Positions 27,112-33,687 of a stretch of DNA of 33,687 nt are shown here, in pieces. Origin of the DNA: a virus. The position numbers and the translations under genes are program-made. Position 1 is the stretch's first letter, and each line of letters opens with the position of its first letter. The DNA is taken from positions 1 to 33,687 of IMG/VR virus record IMGVR_UViG_3300008120_000165; one strand, 5' to 3'. The notes under the pieces were generated by a model. It saw only the letters and a program-made list of their open reading frames with translations, was not told the origin of the DNA and ran no database searches.

Positions 27112-27450
27112 GACGTATTAAAAGATCTTTGTGGCCGAACAAGCGGTTGAGAGCTGCTAAGGCACTGGCAAGGTAGTTGAAAAGCTACTGAGTTGGGTTT
27201 CACAGACGAGTGAGTTAAAACCACCATCATCAAGGGTAGAATGCGCAACCCGAAGGTGCTCTGGATACGCTGAAGTACATTAGTCATGATCTCCGCAGGC
27301 GTTGTTGGTAGTCAAACCAACCTGTTATTAACACTAGAACTGATCATTTTAGTGGGCAGTGGGTGAAAAGGGGCTCGTCCAGGGATTGTAGGTAGTCAGG
27401 ATTCCTACCAAGATTTTAGGGGTGGTTCGCTTAGCGAACCGCCCCTTTTT
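27112..27450 (+). ncRNA. Putative structured non-coding RNA, unknown class
   Basis: A stretch of about 330 nt has no plausible ORF, is richer in G/C than its surroundings, and ends in an intrinsic terminator. It holds several local hairpins: GTAGTT-GAAA-AGCTAC (a GNRA tetraloop, about 27173-27188), TCAC/GTGA, GGGT/ACCC, GTTGGT/ACCAAC (about 27305-27323), CACTA/TAGTG and GTAGG/CCTAC (about 27389-27408). ATGATC and GATCAT could pair at longer range. GGTAGTCA occurs in two hairpins. It does not match what I know of tmRNA, RNase P RNA, 6S RNA, SRP RNA or group I/II introns. The exact 5' end is unknown. Confidence 0.65.
27419..27450 (+). terminator. Strong intrinsic terminator of the ncRNA
   Basis: GGGGTGGTTCGC-TTA-GCGAACCGCCCC forms a 12-bp stem with one G-T pair, followed by TTTTT. 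It is the strongest terminator in the window. Confidence 0.92.
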
Positions 27451-27459
27451 ATATTTATC
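27451..27459 (+). promoter_or_regulatory. ATATTTAT box before 27467
   Basis: ATATTTATC follows the terminator directly and ends 7 nt before the ATG. It may start the exported-protein operon. Confidence 0.38.
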
Positions 27460-27466
27460 CACGACT

Positions 27467-27943
27467 ATGAAAACCATTTTTACCATTATACTGATATCAG
27501 TATGTAGCTTGCTATATGCTCAACCTACTTCGGTGTATGTTGGTACTGTTACTAATAAGGTAAAGATTGGTCCTTTAACTGGTAATAAAAATCTAGCATT
27601 TGGTATTAAAAATATTGCTGAGGAAGCAATTTTAGATAAAGGATATGATTTGAATAATGATAGTTCATCCTTTAGATTAGATTTAGAAATTATATATTTT
27701 GATATACAACAAACAGCTACTGGTGTAAGTGTATTTCATAAAACAGAAAACGAAACAATAATTCGTATAAAAGGTATTTTTTACTCTAATGACAAGAAGC
27801 CAAAAGAATACGTTGCGACAGGTAAGAGTTCTGAAATATCTACCTCAACTATGATAGTCGATGAAGGTGGTGGTTTTAATCAAGCGTCAGCCCGTTCTGC
27901 TCTTAAAAAAACCATTATTAACCTAATCGAAAAACTACTATGA
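27467..27943 (+). CDS. Exported YajG/CsgG-like small protein
   Basis: The product has 158 residues from the ATG at 27467, which gives a clear signal peptide (residues 1-19, IFTIILISVCSLLYAQ). The mature part is strand-rich: LEIIYFDIQQTATGVSVFHK, then IIRIKGIFYSN, then a C-terminal helix (SALKKTIINLIEKLL). This order resembles the YajG-type periplasmic lipoprotein fold, but no lipobox Cys is present after the signal. A link to the CsgG-like protein at 30512 is possible. ATGA overlap with the next gene. Confidence 0.6.
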   Translation: MKTIFTIILISVCSLLYAQPTSVYVGTVTNKVKIGPLTGNKNLAFGIKNIAEEAILDKGYDLNNDSSSFRLDLEIIYFDIQQTATGVSVFHKTENETIIRIKGIFYSNDKKPKEYVATGKSSEISTSTMIVDEGGGFNQASARSALKKTIINLIEKLL

Positions 27944-29832
27944 AAAAACTATTATTAGCATTTGTGCTTTTAATCAGTTATGTAACTACATTTTCTCAAA
28001 CCCCCCAAATTGGACATTTCCAGACTCTAGCTACTGTTAGAAGAGGAGATACATTAGATGTAACTTGGTACTATAGACCAGGTACCCCTGATATTCGTAC
28101 ATTCCAAGTTGATTGGCAATATAAGAAAACATTATTAACTTATATCTCAACTACAGTTGATGCTTCAGTAAACGGAATGACTCCCGCTGTAAGCTATAAA
28201 ACTTGGGATAACTACAAGTATAATAATTATTCAAATGGTACTTATACCTATTCAGCCAATACTGATTGGACTGTAGGTCGTAACTACTTAGTATTATCAA
28301 GTGGATCAACTATTGGCTCTAACGGCTATATTATCCACAACAAATATAAAATCAATGCTGTAGCCCCAAACTACGTATCAGATACAATTACTGTGAACTG
28401 GGCTCGTATGTTTGATGTTAATGGTATTACCATTGGCGATAACGTAGCCCAATTAACTAACCAAAAATTAGCTATCAAGTTATTAGGTAACTTAACTTTA
28501 TCAGGTAAAGTATGGTTAGGCCCTCAAATGGCTTTAAAACCAGTAGTATGGTGTTATCAAGCAAATAACAACGCATTTATTGATTCAGTAACTGTAAATA
28601 CAGATGGTACTTATACTTTAGATAACATTGATGAAAATACAAGATACAAACTTGATGTTAAATTCCCCTCACCTCTTGCTACTATTAGAGATAATGCTGT
28701 AACAATAGCTGATGCCGTTAAAACGTATGATGAATATACTATTACAGATGTTAACCAAACATTTAGTAGAAACTATTTAAGAAATGGATTAGCATATTTA
28801 ATTGCTGATGTTAACAAAACAGGTGCTTTAGATGGTGGTGATGCATATTCAATTTACGCCTCAGTATCAGGTTTGAAACCAATTGATACAACTAAATTAA
28901 TTAATGTATTTAAAAAGAATACTTTTGATTCATTAGCATTAGGTGCTAGTCAATGGACTGATTGGCCTAGTTATATTAACGGTGTAACTCATATCTTTGA
29001 TAGTGTTGGTACAGTTAACTTAACAGGTGTAGATATTAAATACTTTATTTTAGGTGATGTTGATAGAACACATTCATCTCCAGTTTATAATGCAAACGGA
29101 GATTTAGTAGCTAGAGCAAATTATATTGGTAATTTAGATATTAATATTCCAAATGTAACTGCTCCTACTGGTCAAGCCATGTATGCTAATTTTAATATGA
29201 ATACTAATGGCTTAAAAAATGATGGTCTTCAATTTGAGATGAAATATGATCCTACTAAAGTTAAATTTGAGGAAATTATCTCTAATATCCAAGGGCCATG
29301 GTTACAATACTTAACCCACGATGATGCTAATGGTATTATTCGCTTTGGTGGAATGAATAACCAAATAAAAGGTTCGTTAGTTGGTAATGTAACACCTTTT
29401 AAATTAAAGTTTTCTCCAATTGGAAATAATGAAATAATGACTAACGTATATGTTAGACGTTTAATGGATGCCAGTGATAGAAATGGAGATCATTTTAATA
29501 TTAATTTACAATCTGATTATGTAGTATTAGCTACAAGACAAGCAACCTTACCAACATCTGAAGGTGAAATTACAGCTACAATTCGTCCAAACCCAACAAG
29601 TGGATTTTTTGAATTAGTAGTAGTATTTCCTAAAGCAAATATGACTTCATTAGCTACAGTTTATGATGTTACAGGACGTAAAATAAAAGAAATAGGTAAA
29701 ATACAAAACGATGATTATGTAACAACAGTAGTTAGACAAGTTGATTTAACATCAGCTGCTAATGGACGTTACTTATTAGTATTAGATAATGAAAATCAAA
29801 AACGTTTAGCAAAACAATTTATTAAAATTTAA
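27940..29832 (+). CDS. Large secreted protein with cohesin/dockerin-like parts and T9SS-type sorting tail
   Basis: The product has 630 residues. A signal peptide (1-19, LLLAFVLLISYVTTFS) is followed by a cohesin-like strand region. Two calcium-loop-like segments follow, LIADVNKTGALDGGDAYSIY (about 285-304) and FILGDVDRTHSSPVYNANGD (about 367-386), similar to dockerin loops. Another cohesin-like region covers about 410-530 (LQFEMKYDPTKVKFEEI). The last 80 residues, IRPNPTSGFFELVVVF, VYDVTGRKIKEIG and GRYLLVLDNENQ...KQFIKI, match the type A sorting domain recognised by the Bacteroidetes type IX secretion system. It should reach the host surface. Confidence 0.75.
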   Translation: MKKLLLAFVLLISYVTTFSQTPQIGHFQTLATVRRGDTLDVTWYYRPGTPDIRTFQVDWQYKKTLLTYISTTVDASVNGMTPAVSYKTWDNYKYNNYSNGTYTYSANTDWTVGRNYLVLSSGSTIGSNGYIIHNKYKINAVAPNYVSDTITVNWARMFDVNGITIGDNVAQLTNQKLAIKLLGNLTLSGKVWLGPQMALKPVVWCYQANNNAFIDSVTVNTDGTYTLDNIDENTRYKLDVKFPSPLATIRDNAVTIADAVKTYDEYTITDVNQTFSRNYLRNGLAYLIADVNKTGALDGGDAYSIYASVSGLKPIDTTKLINVFKKNTFDSLALGASQWTDWPSYINGVTHIFDSVGTVNLTGVDIKYFILGDVDRTHSSPVYNANGDLVARANYIGNLDINIPNVTAPTGQAMYANFNMNTNGLKNDGLQFEMKYDPTKVKFEEIISNIQGPWLQYLTHDDANGIIRFGGMNNQIKGSLVGNVTPFKLKFSPIGNNEIMTNVYVRRLMDASDRNGDHFNINLQSDYVVLATRQATLPTSEGEITATIRPNPTSGFFELVVVFPKANMTSLATVYDVTGRKIKEIGKIQNDDYVTTVVRQVDLTSAANGRYLLVLDNENQKRLAKQFIKI

Positions 29833-29843
29833 AATTAAATAAC

Positions 29844-30170
29844 ATGTCAGAAGAAACAAATGTACAAGATCATAATGACGGAACATGGTCAGGTCTTAAG
29901 AAAACAATTATTGGAACTTTAAGTACAGCTATATTAGGTGCTGGTACTTGGTTTACTACTACTTTTTTTAATGGACATAGTGATGATAAAGGAGAAACTA
30001 AAACCGAACAAGTTGTTCCTGCCCAACCAACTATTGTAATTAATAATACCCAGCAACAACAAGCTTCTGGTGGTGGAACTAAAGTAATTGAGCGTGTAGT
30101 TGAAAAACCAGCTGCTCAACCTGCTCCAGCTCCAAAGAAAAAAGAATTTACAGAAGAACCAAAATGGTAA
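29844..30170 (+). CDS. Single-pass membrane protein with Pro/Ala-rich tail
   Basis: The product has 108 residues. Residues 19-42 form a membrane segment (TIIGTLSTAILGAGTWFTTTFF). The rest is flexible, with a Gln run and Pro/Ala/Lys tail (PAAQPAPAPKKKEF). The layout recalls phage proteins that line or span the inner membrane. No family is recognised. Confidence 0.6.
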   Translation: MSEETNVQDHNDGTWSGLKKTIIGTLSTAILGAGTWFTTTFFNGHSDDKGETKTEQVVPAQPTIVINNTQQQQASGGGTKVIERVVEKPAAQPAPAPKKKEFTEEPKW

Positions 30171-30196
30171 CCCCTTAACAATTAAAAATAAATACT

Positions 30197-30460
30197 ATGG
30201 GATGGTTTAAACAGTTGTTTGATGACAACAACACAATCAATGAAAAATCAGTTGTAGGATTTATCGCTTTCTTAATGATGGTAATCGCCTTAGGCGTTGA
30301 TATCGTTACAGGATTTGCTGGTAAAGAATTTGTTATTAACGAGTTTATATTTGATGGTTTTATGGTAATTGTATTAGGTTCATTTGGTATTGGATCTATT
30401 GACAAATTTATCAACGCCAAAAAAGGTAATAAACCCGAAGAAACACCAACTGAAGAGTAA
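30197..30460 (+). CDS. Two-segment membrane protein, holin-like
   Basis: The product has 87 residues. VVGFIAFLMMVIALGVDIV (about 19-37) and FDGFMVIVLGSFGIGSIDKF (about 51-70) are membrane segments, with short charged ends. Size, topology and position beside exported envelope proteins fit a holin, which forms holes in the inner membrane at lysis, but no specific holin motif can be named. A terminator follows. Confidence 0.58.
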   Translation: MGWFKQLFDDNNTINEKSVVGFIAFLMMVIALGVDIVTGFAGKEFVINEFIFDGFMVIVLGSFGIGSIDKFINAKKGNKPEETPTEE

Positions 30461-30471
30461 TTAATTAAAAG

Positions 30472-30500
30472 CGCTTAGGATAAAACCTAAGCGTTTTTTT
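30472..30500 (+). terminator. Intrinsic terminator after the holin-like gene
   Basis: CGCTTAGG-ATAAAA-CCTAAGCG forms an 8-bp stem followed by seven T. An A run on the 5' side could extend pairing with the T run, so it may work in both directions. Confidence 0.88.
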
Positions 30501-30511
30501 AAAACAAATTT

Positions 30512-31261
30512 ATGAAAAAAACAGAATGGAAATATTTGGTTGCTGTTATTATATGGTTTAGCCTTATGTTTTTAATTGCCCTCAATTTACCTGCTCAAAC
30601 CATAGGTACAACTAAAACTGAGGATTATAAGGCATCGTTTGAAAAAAAATCAAATATTGATAGCTTACTTGATTATGATGGTCCTAAAATCCCAATCCAA
30701 ATACTTAGCTTAGGTATTAGTGAAGAGGTATATGCTATGTATCCTGAATTAAAGGATAAGCGTGTTGGATTAGGTGTAACTAATATAGTAGTTGAATTCT
30801 TAGAAGAAACTAACCACTTCACCTTTACTGAAGACAAAACCGAGATTAAAAATAGAATGGTAAAGCAATTCCAAGCATCACAGTCTGGAATTACTCAAGA
30901 TAAATTAGATGGTAGAGGCAAAATCAGATTAGCTCATTACTTTGTTTATATTGAATGCTATGATTTTTCAGTTTCAGAAGATGAAACTGTGAATATGAAA
31001 GATGGTGTTAAAAACACAGTTGTAACACGCTTAGGTTTACAAGTTAAATTCGTTAATGCTGAAACAGGAGAATATTTTACTGGTTCAGGTTTAGGTGATG
31101 CTAAAACAGTAAGAGAATTGACATTAATAAATGATGATAATTTTAGTGAAGTTAAATTTAATCAATCAACAATAGGTACTTCAACTAAAAAAGCACTTGA
31201 AATAGCAGCAGGAAAAATATTGTTACGTATGCATAAAAAAGGTATTTTTAAACTTCAATAG
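30512..31261 (+). CDS. CsgG-like outer-membrane pore protein
   Basis: The product has 249 residues. The N-terminal 30 residues are an export signal (YLVAVIIWFSLMFLIALNL, then PAQ). The mature part follows the CsgG fold: LGVTNIVVEFLEETNHFTF (the 'TxxLVxALxxxxxF' segment), AHYFVYIECYDFSVS, LQVKFVNAETGEYF (the 'V.VRVVxxxTGEI' segment), and the C-terminal helix STKKALEIAAGKILLR. Real CsgG is a lipoprotein forming a nonameric curli export pore; here no lipobox Cys is seen. Phage CsgG-like genes have been annotated in some marine T4-like phages. It may make a pore in the host outer membrane for lysis or secretion. Confidence 0.68.
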   Translation: MKKTEWKYLVAVIIWFSLMFLIALNLPAQTIGTTKTEDYKASFEKKSNIDSLLDYDGPKIPIQILSLGISEEVYAMYPELKDKRVGLGVTNIVVEFLEETNHFTFTEDKTEIKNRMVKQFQASQSGITQDKLDGRGKIRLAHYFVYIECYDFSVSEDETVNMKDGVKNTVVTRLGLQVKFVNAETGEYFTGSGLGDAKTVRELTLINDDNFSEVKFNQSTIGTSTKKALEIAAGKILLRMHKKGIFKLQ

Positions 31262-31267
31262 TAGTGA

Positions 31268-32698
31268 TTGGGAAGATTAAAAACATACTTAAGTATATTA
31301 CTTATTATATGTCTCAGTTGGAAAGCTGAGGCACAGACACTTACTCATCAATTTATTGATCCTTGCACTGGTCAAGTAACCTACTTTTCAGTACCAGCTA
31401 CAGGTACTGTAGTATTTTTTCTAGGACAATCAAGACAATTTACATCAGCAGATGTTGCTAATGGAATATTTTCTGCTTGGATAAATCAAGTTTACGCTGA
31501 TTATCGTAAGATATCTCCTTGTGGGGTTCAATCAGGACAAGTAAATCAAAATTTAATAACATCTCAGATTATAGGAAGTACTGTTCAAAGTGTAGTTGGT
31601 AGTATTATGGCTTCAGCTACTTCATCCGCTGGTGGTACTACTGGAGGAGATTTAAATGCTTCTAAAGGTAAATCTGAGAATGAAAAAAAGAAAAGCAATG
31701 GAAATAAAAATAATAATTCTAATAGCAATAATAATAATACCTCTAATACTAACAATAATAATGGGGGTAATACCGTTTCTTCAAGCAATAATCAAAATAA
31801 CACAAGCTCTTCTCAAGGCGGTACAAATACTAGTAATGGGAATGGGGGTAACAATAGTACTGGGGGCGTCAGCAGTAATAGCAGTGGGAATAGTAGTAAC
31901 AATTCCTCTTCAGAATCTAAGGAGAAAACTTCAGAAAAAGGAGAAGAAGTTGCAGCGACAACAACGATGAATGTTGATGCAAGACAAGATAGAGGGAGTG
32001 ATGGTGGTAGCGGGGGTGGAAAAGGTAAAGGTGGGAATAATAATTCAAGAAGTAATCCTATAATAGTACAATCCGATTTAACTACAGCTCAAAATCTAGA
32101 TAAGTCCTTTACTCCAATACTTAATTTAGGTATGTCTCAATCCTCAATGACAGGAATGAGTAGTTGGGGACTAACAAGTATGACATGGTTGAATTTTAAG
32201 CAATTTGCTTTATCAGGTCGTTATACAAAAATACATTTTAGTAATAACGGAAAATTAAAATTTGTTCATAATCTTAATTTAACAGGAGTTTATACTTATG
32301 GTAATATACTTGCCTTTTTAGGTTATAGTGGTATTTTAAATGCTGGTAAATGGGGAATAACTGGATTCAATATTAGCGCTGCTGGAACAATTGTAGCTGA
32401 AGAAGACAATACTTATTTTTCTCCTTCAATAACTGCTTTTTATACTAGACCATTTACAGCAAGTAAGCGTCTAACTATATCTCCTGAACTATATATCATT
32501 TCAACACCCCTAATATATTCATCTAAAGAAAAAGTAACAACAACAGACAGAACATTTAGTGGATTTTTAGGTAGTGGATTTGATTATCAAATAACTAAAC
32601 GCTTCAAATTTAATATAAATTATAAAGCAAATTTGTCTACCAACCCTGATTTTCCTATCTTGTCATTTTTCTTAATTGGAAGCAAAATTAATCTGTGA
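31268..32698 (+). CDS. Exported Asn/Ser-rich protein with outer-membrane barrel-like end
   Basis: The product has 476 residues. It starts at a TTG at 31268 (7 nt after the CsgG-like stop; no better start is in frame) with a signal peptide (LSILLIICLSWKAEAQ). Residues 24-120 are an unknown domain with two Cys (FIDPCTGQ, KISPCGVQ). Residues 121-270 are low-complexity Asn/Ser/Gly. The last 200 residues alternate aromatic strands (LNFKQFALSGRYTKIHF; FKFNINYKANL), ending in a strand typical of beta-barrels (FFLIGSKINL). It may be the partner or gating factor of the CsgG-like pore. Confidence 0.6.
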   Translation: MGRLKTYLSILLIICLSWKAEAQTLTHQFIDPCTGQVTYFSVPATGTVVFFLGQSRQFTSADVANGIFSAWINQVYADYRKISPCGVQSGQVNQNLITSQIIGSTVQSVVGSIMASATSSAGGTTGGDLNASKGKSENEKKKSNGNKNNNSNSNNNNTSNTNNNNGGNTVSSSNNQNNTSSSQGGTNTSNGNGGNNSTGGVSSNSSGNSSNNSSSESKEKTSEKGEEVAATTTMNVDARQDRGSDGGSGGGKGKGGNNNSRSNPIIVQSDLTTAQNLDKSFTPILNLGMSQSSMTGMSSWGLTSMTWLNFKQFALSGRYTKIHFSNNGKLKFVHNLNLTGVYTYGNILAFLGYSGILNAGKWGITGFNISAAGTIVAEEDNTYFSPSITAFYTRPFTASKRLTISPELYIISTPLIYSSKEKVTTTDRTFSGFLGSGFDYQITKRFKFNINYKANLSTNPDFPILSFFLIGSKINL

Positions 32699-33687
32699 GA
32701 AAATTATTAACCATATTATTGATTTTATTTTCACTTACATCATTTGCTCAAATAACAAATGGTGGATTTGAAGTTAATATGAATGGATGGACTACAGTAG
32801 CAGGTAATGTTACTAGATCAGGACAAGCAACAATTGGAGCTTGGAATATATTACCAGCAGGAACAGGTATGGCTAGAATAGAACCTAATGGAGCAAACAA
32901 TGCTGCTACAGTTCAAACAACATTAGGATTGACAGGTAATCAATTATCATCAGTTCCAAGTATTACTAACGTTGGGGCAATGTATCAAGATATTGTTTTA
33001 ACAGCAGGACAAAGTTTTACTGTATATTGGAACTATGTTTCTCAAGACTATGCTCCTTATGATGATGGTACCTTCATGTCAGTAACAGGACCATCAACTC
33101 AACAACTCACAATGCTTGCTCGTACCCAATCTAATGCTCAAGTACCAGCAGTACAAAGCTATGGTAGTACAGGATGGAAAAGTATTACTTATACAGCTAC
33201 AACATCGGGTACATTTAGATTAGGATTTGGTTCATTTAACTGGGGTGATGGTAGTGTACATCCTATTTTATTTGTAGATAATGCTATGGGTGGTACAGCA
33301 GCACCAGGTATGGCTATTGTAACTGCTACAACTGCTGCCTCAAACATTACAGGTAACTCTGCTACAACAGGAGGTACTATTACAGGAGATGGTGGTAGTG
33401 CAATTACTGAAAGAGGAGTAGTATATAATACATCAGCTACACCAATTACAGCAAATGGTAAAGTAACATCAGCTGGTACTACAGGTACATTTAGTGTTAA
33501 TTTAACTGGTTTAAATGCAGGAACAACTTACTATGTTAGAGCATATGCTATAAACGCTGCGGGCACAGTTTATGGCCCTGAAATAACATTTACTACAACT
33601 CAAAACTCAGTTACACTAACAGGCACAGTTTCTAAACCAGCAGGAATAACACCAAGTCTATCATTGTATAAAGTAGTTAGTAATGTA
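32695..33687 (+). CDS. Secreted adhesin-like protein, partial
   Basis: The frame starts with the GTG at 32695 (the G is the base before the previous stop) and runs off the window after 331 codons. It opens with a signal peptide (LLTILLILFSLTSFAQ). Residues 20-200 form a carbohydrate-binding-like strand domain (GGFEVNMNGW; FVDNAMGG). From about 220 a fibronectin III-like unit follows (GERGVVYNTS-type pattern ITERGVVYNTSATPI, then GTTYYVRAYAINAAG). A cell-surface or glycan-binding role is likely. Its end is not seen. Confidence 0.62.
   Translation, partial: MRKLLTILLILFSLTSFAQITNGGFEVNMNGWTTVAGNVTRSGQATIGAWNILPAGTGMARIEPNGANNAATVQTTLGLTGNQLSSVPSITNVGAMYQDIVLTAGQSFTVYWNYVSQDYAPYDDGTFMSVTGPSTQQLTMLARTQSNAQVPAVQSYGSTGWKSITYTATTSGTFRLGFGSFNWGDGSVHPILFVDNAMGGTAAPGMAIVTATTAASNITGNSATTGGTITGDGGSAITERGVVYNTSATPITANGKVTSAGTTGTFSVNLTGLNAGTTYYVRAYAINAAGTVYGPEITFTTTQNSVTLTGTVSKPAGITPSLSLYKVVSNV

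Noticed and set aside
27112-27450. Group I intron, tmRNA or RNase P RNA at the ncRNA
   Set aside because: I could not find the conserved cores of these classes, and no split gene or tRNA-like ends flank it.
1200-31788. Open frames on the minus strand and in other frames across the window
   Set aside because: All lie inside or across well-supported plus-strand genes, have poor composition and no leaders or boxes; none looks like a gene.
31585-31970. Second-frame ORFs in the Asn/Ser-rich part of the 31268 gene
   Set aside because: Low-complexity AAT/AGT runs stay open in several frames; only the exported protein's frame continues on both sides.

Overview
The window reads as part of a large tailed-phage genome (or close relative) infecting a Bacteroidetes host. 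About 85 genes lie on the plus strand in tight, often overlapping order; many are very small, and I see no ribosomal, housekeeping or minus-strand genes. The DNA is AT-rich. The host inference rests on three things: thirteen promoters of Bacteroidetes form (TTGG, then TAnnTTTA exactly 23 bp later), A-rich leaders without Shine-Dalgarno sites, and a secreted protein with a Bacteroidetes-type (type IX secretion) sorting tail. No capsid, tail, terminase or polymerase gene is visible, so phage identity is an inference from gene style (DUF932, RyR, SPFH, T5orf172 GIY-YIG, 2OG oxygenase, dense tiny ORFs).

Layout. 1-1728: surface-sugar genes (epimerase end, glycosyltransferase, cytidylyltransferase, cupin). 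1754-4510: small unknowns, a degenerate HNH protein and a first sulfotransferase. 4513-7882: a 29-nt palindrome, DUF932, a SWIM zinc-finger protein, a zincin-like peptidase and small unknowns. 7891-9646: APS kinase, NadM-like nucleotidyltransferase, DUF2061 membrane protein and a second sulfotransferase, a candidate phage sulfation module. 9701-11958: HTH protein, SPFH/prohibitin and membrane proteins. 11959-12155: a tandem palindrome array followed by a promoter. 12171-21846: a long run of tiny genes with many ATGA-type overlaps, including a 2OG-Fe(II) oxygenase, an RyR protein, zinc-ribbon and DnaJ-type zinc proteins. 21847-24541: a regulatory, gene-poor zone with six promoters, G-rich DNA, GC-rich hairpins, a tRNA-like gene, phased repeats and AT-hook proteins. 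24565-27083: further small genes including a GIY-YIG nuclease. 27103-27450: a probable structured non-coding RNA of about 330 nt ending in a strong terminator. 27467-33687: exported proteins, including a CsgG-like pore protein, a type IX-sorted protein, a low-complexity outer-membrane barrel candidate and holin-like membrane proteins.

How it may work together. The promoters probably use the host primary sigma factor for early expression; two overlie the preceding gene's terminator hairpin, and three have a 29-nt palindrome upstream. A second box, ATATTTAT, precedes another set of genes and the ncRNA and may mark another expression class. The sulfation and sugar genes suggest modification of the host surface or of virion glycans, while the right end would build proteins in the host envelope, perhaps for lysis, exclusion or secretion.
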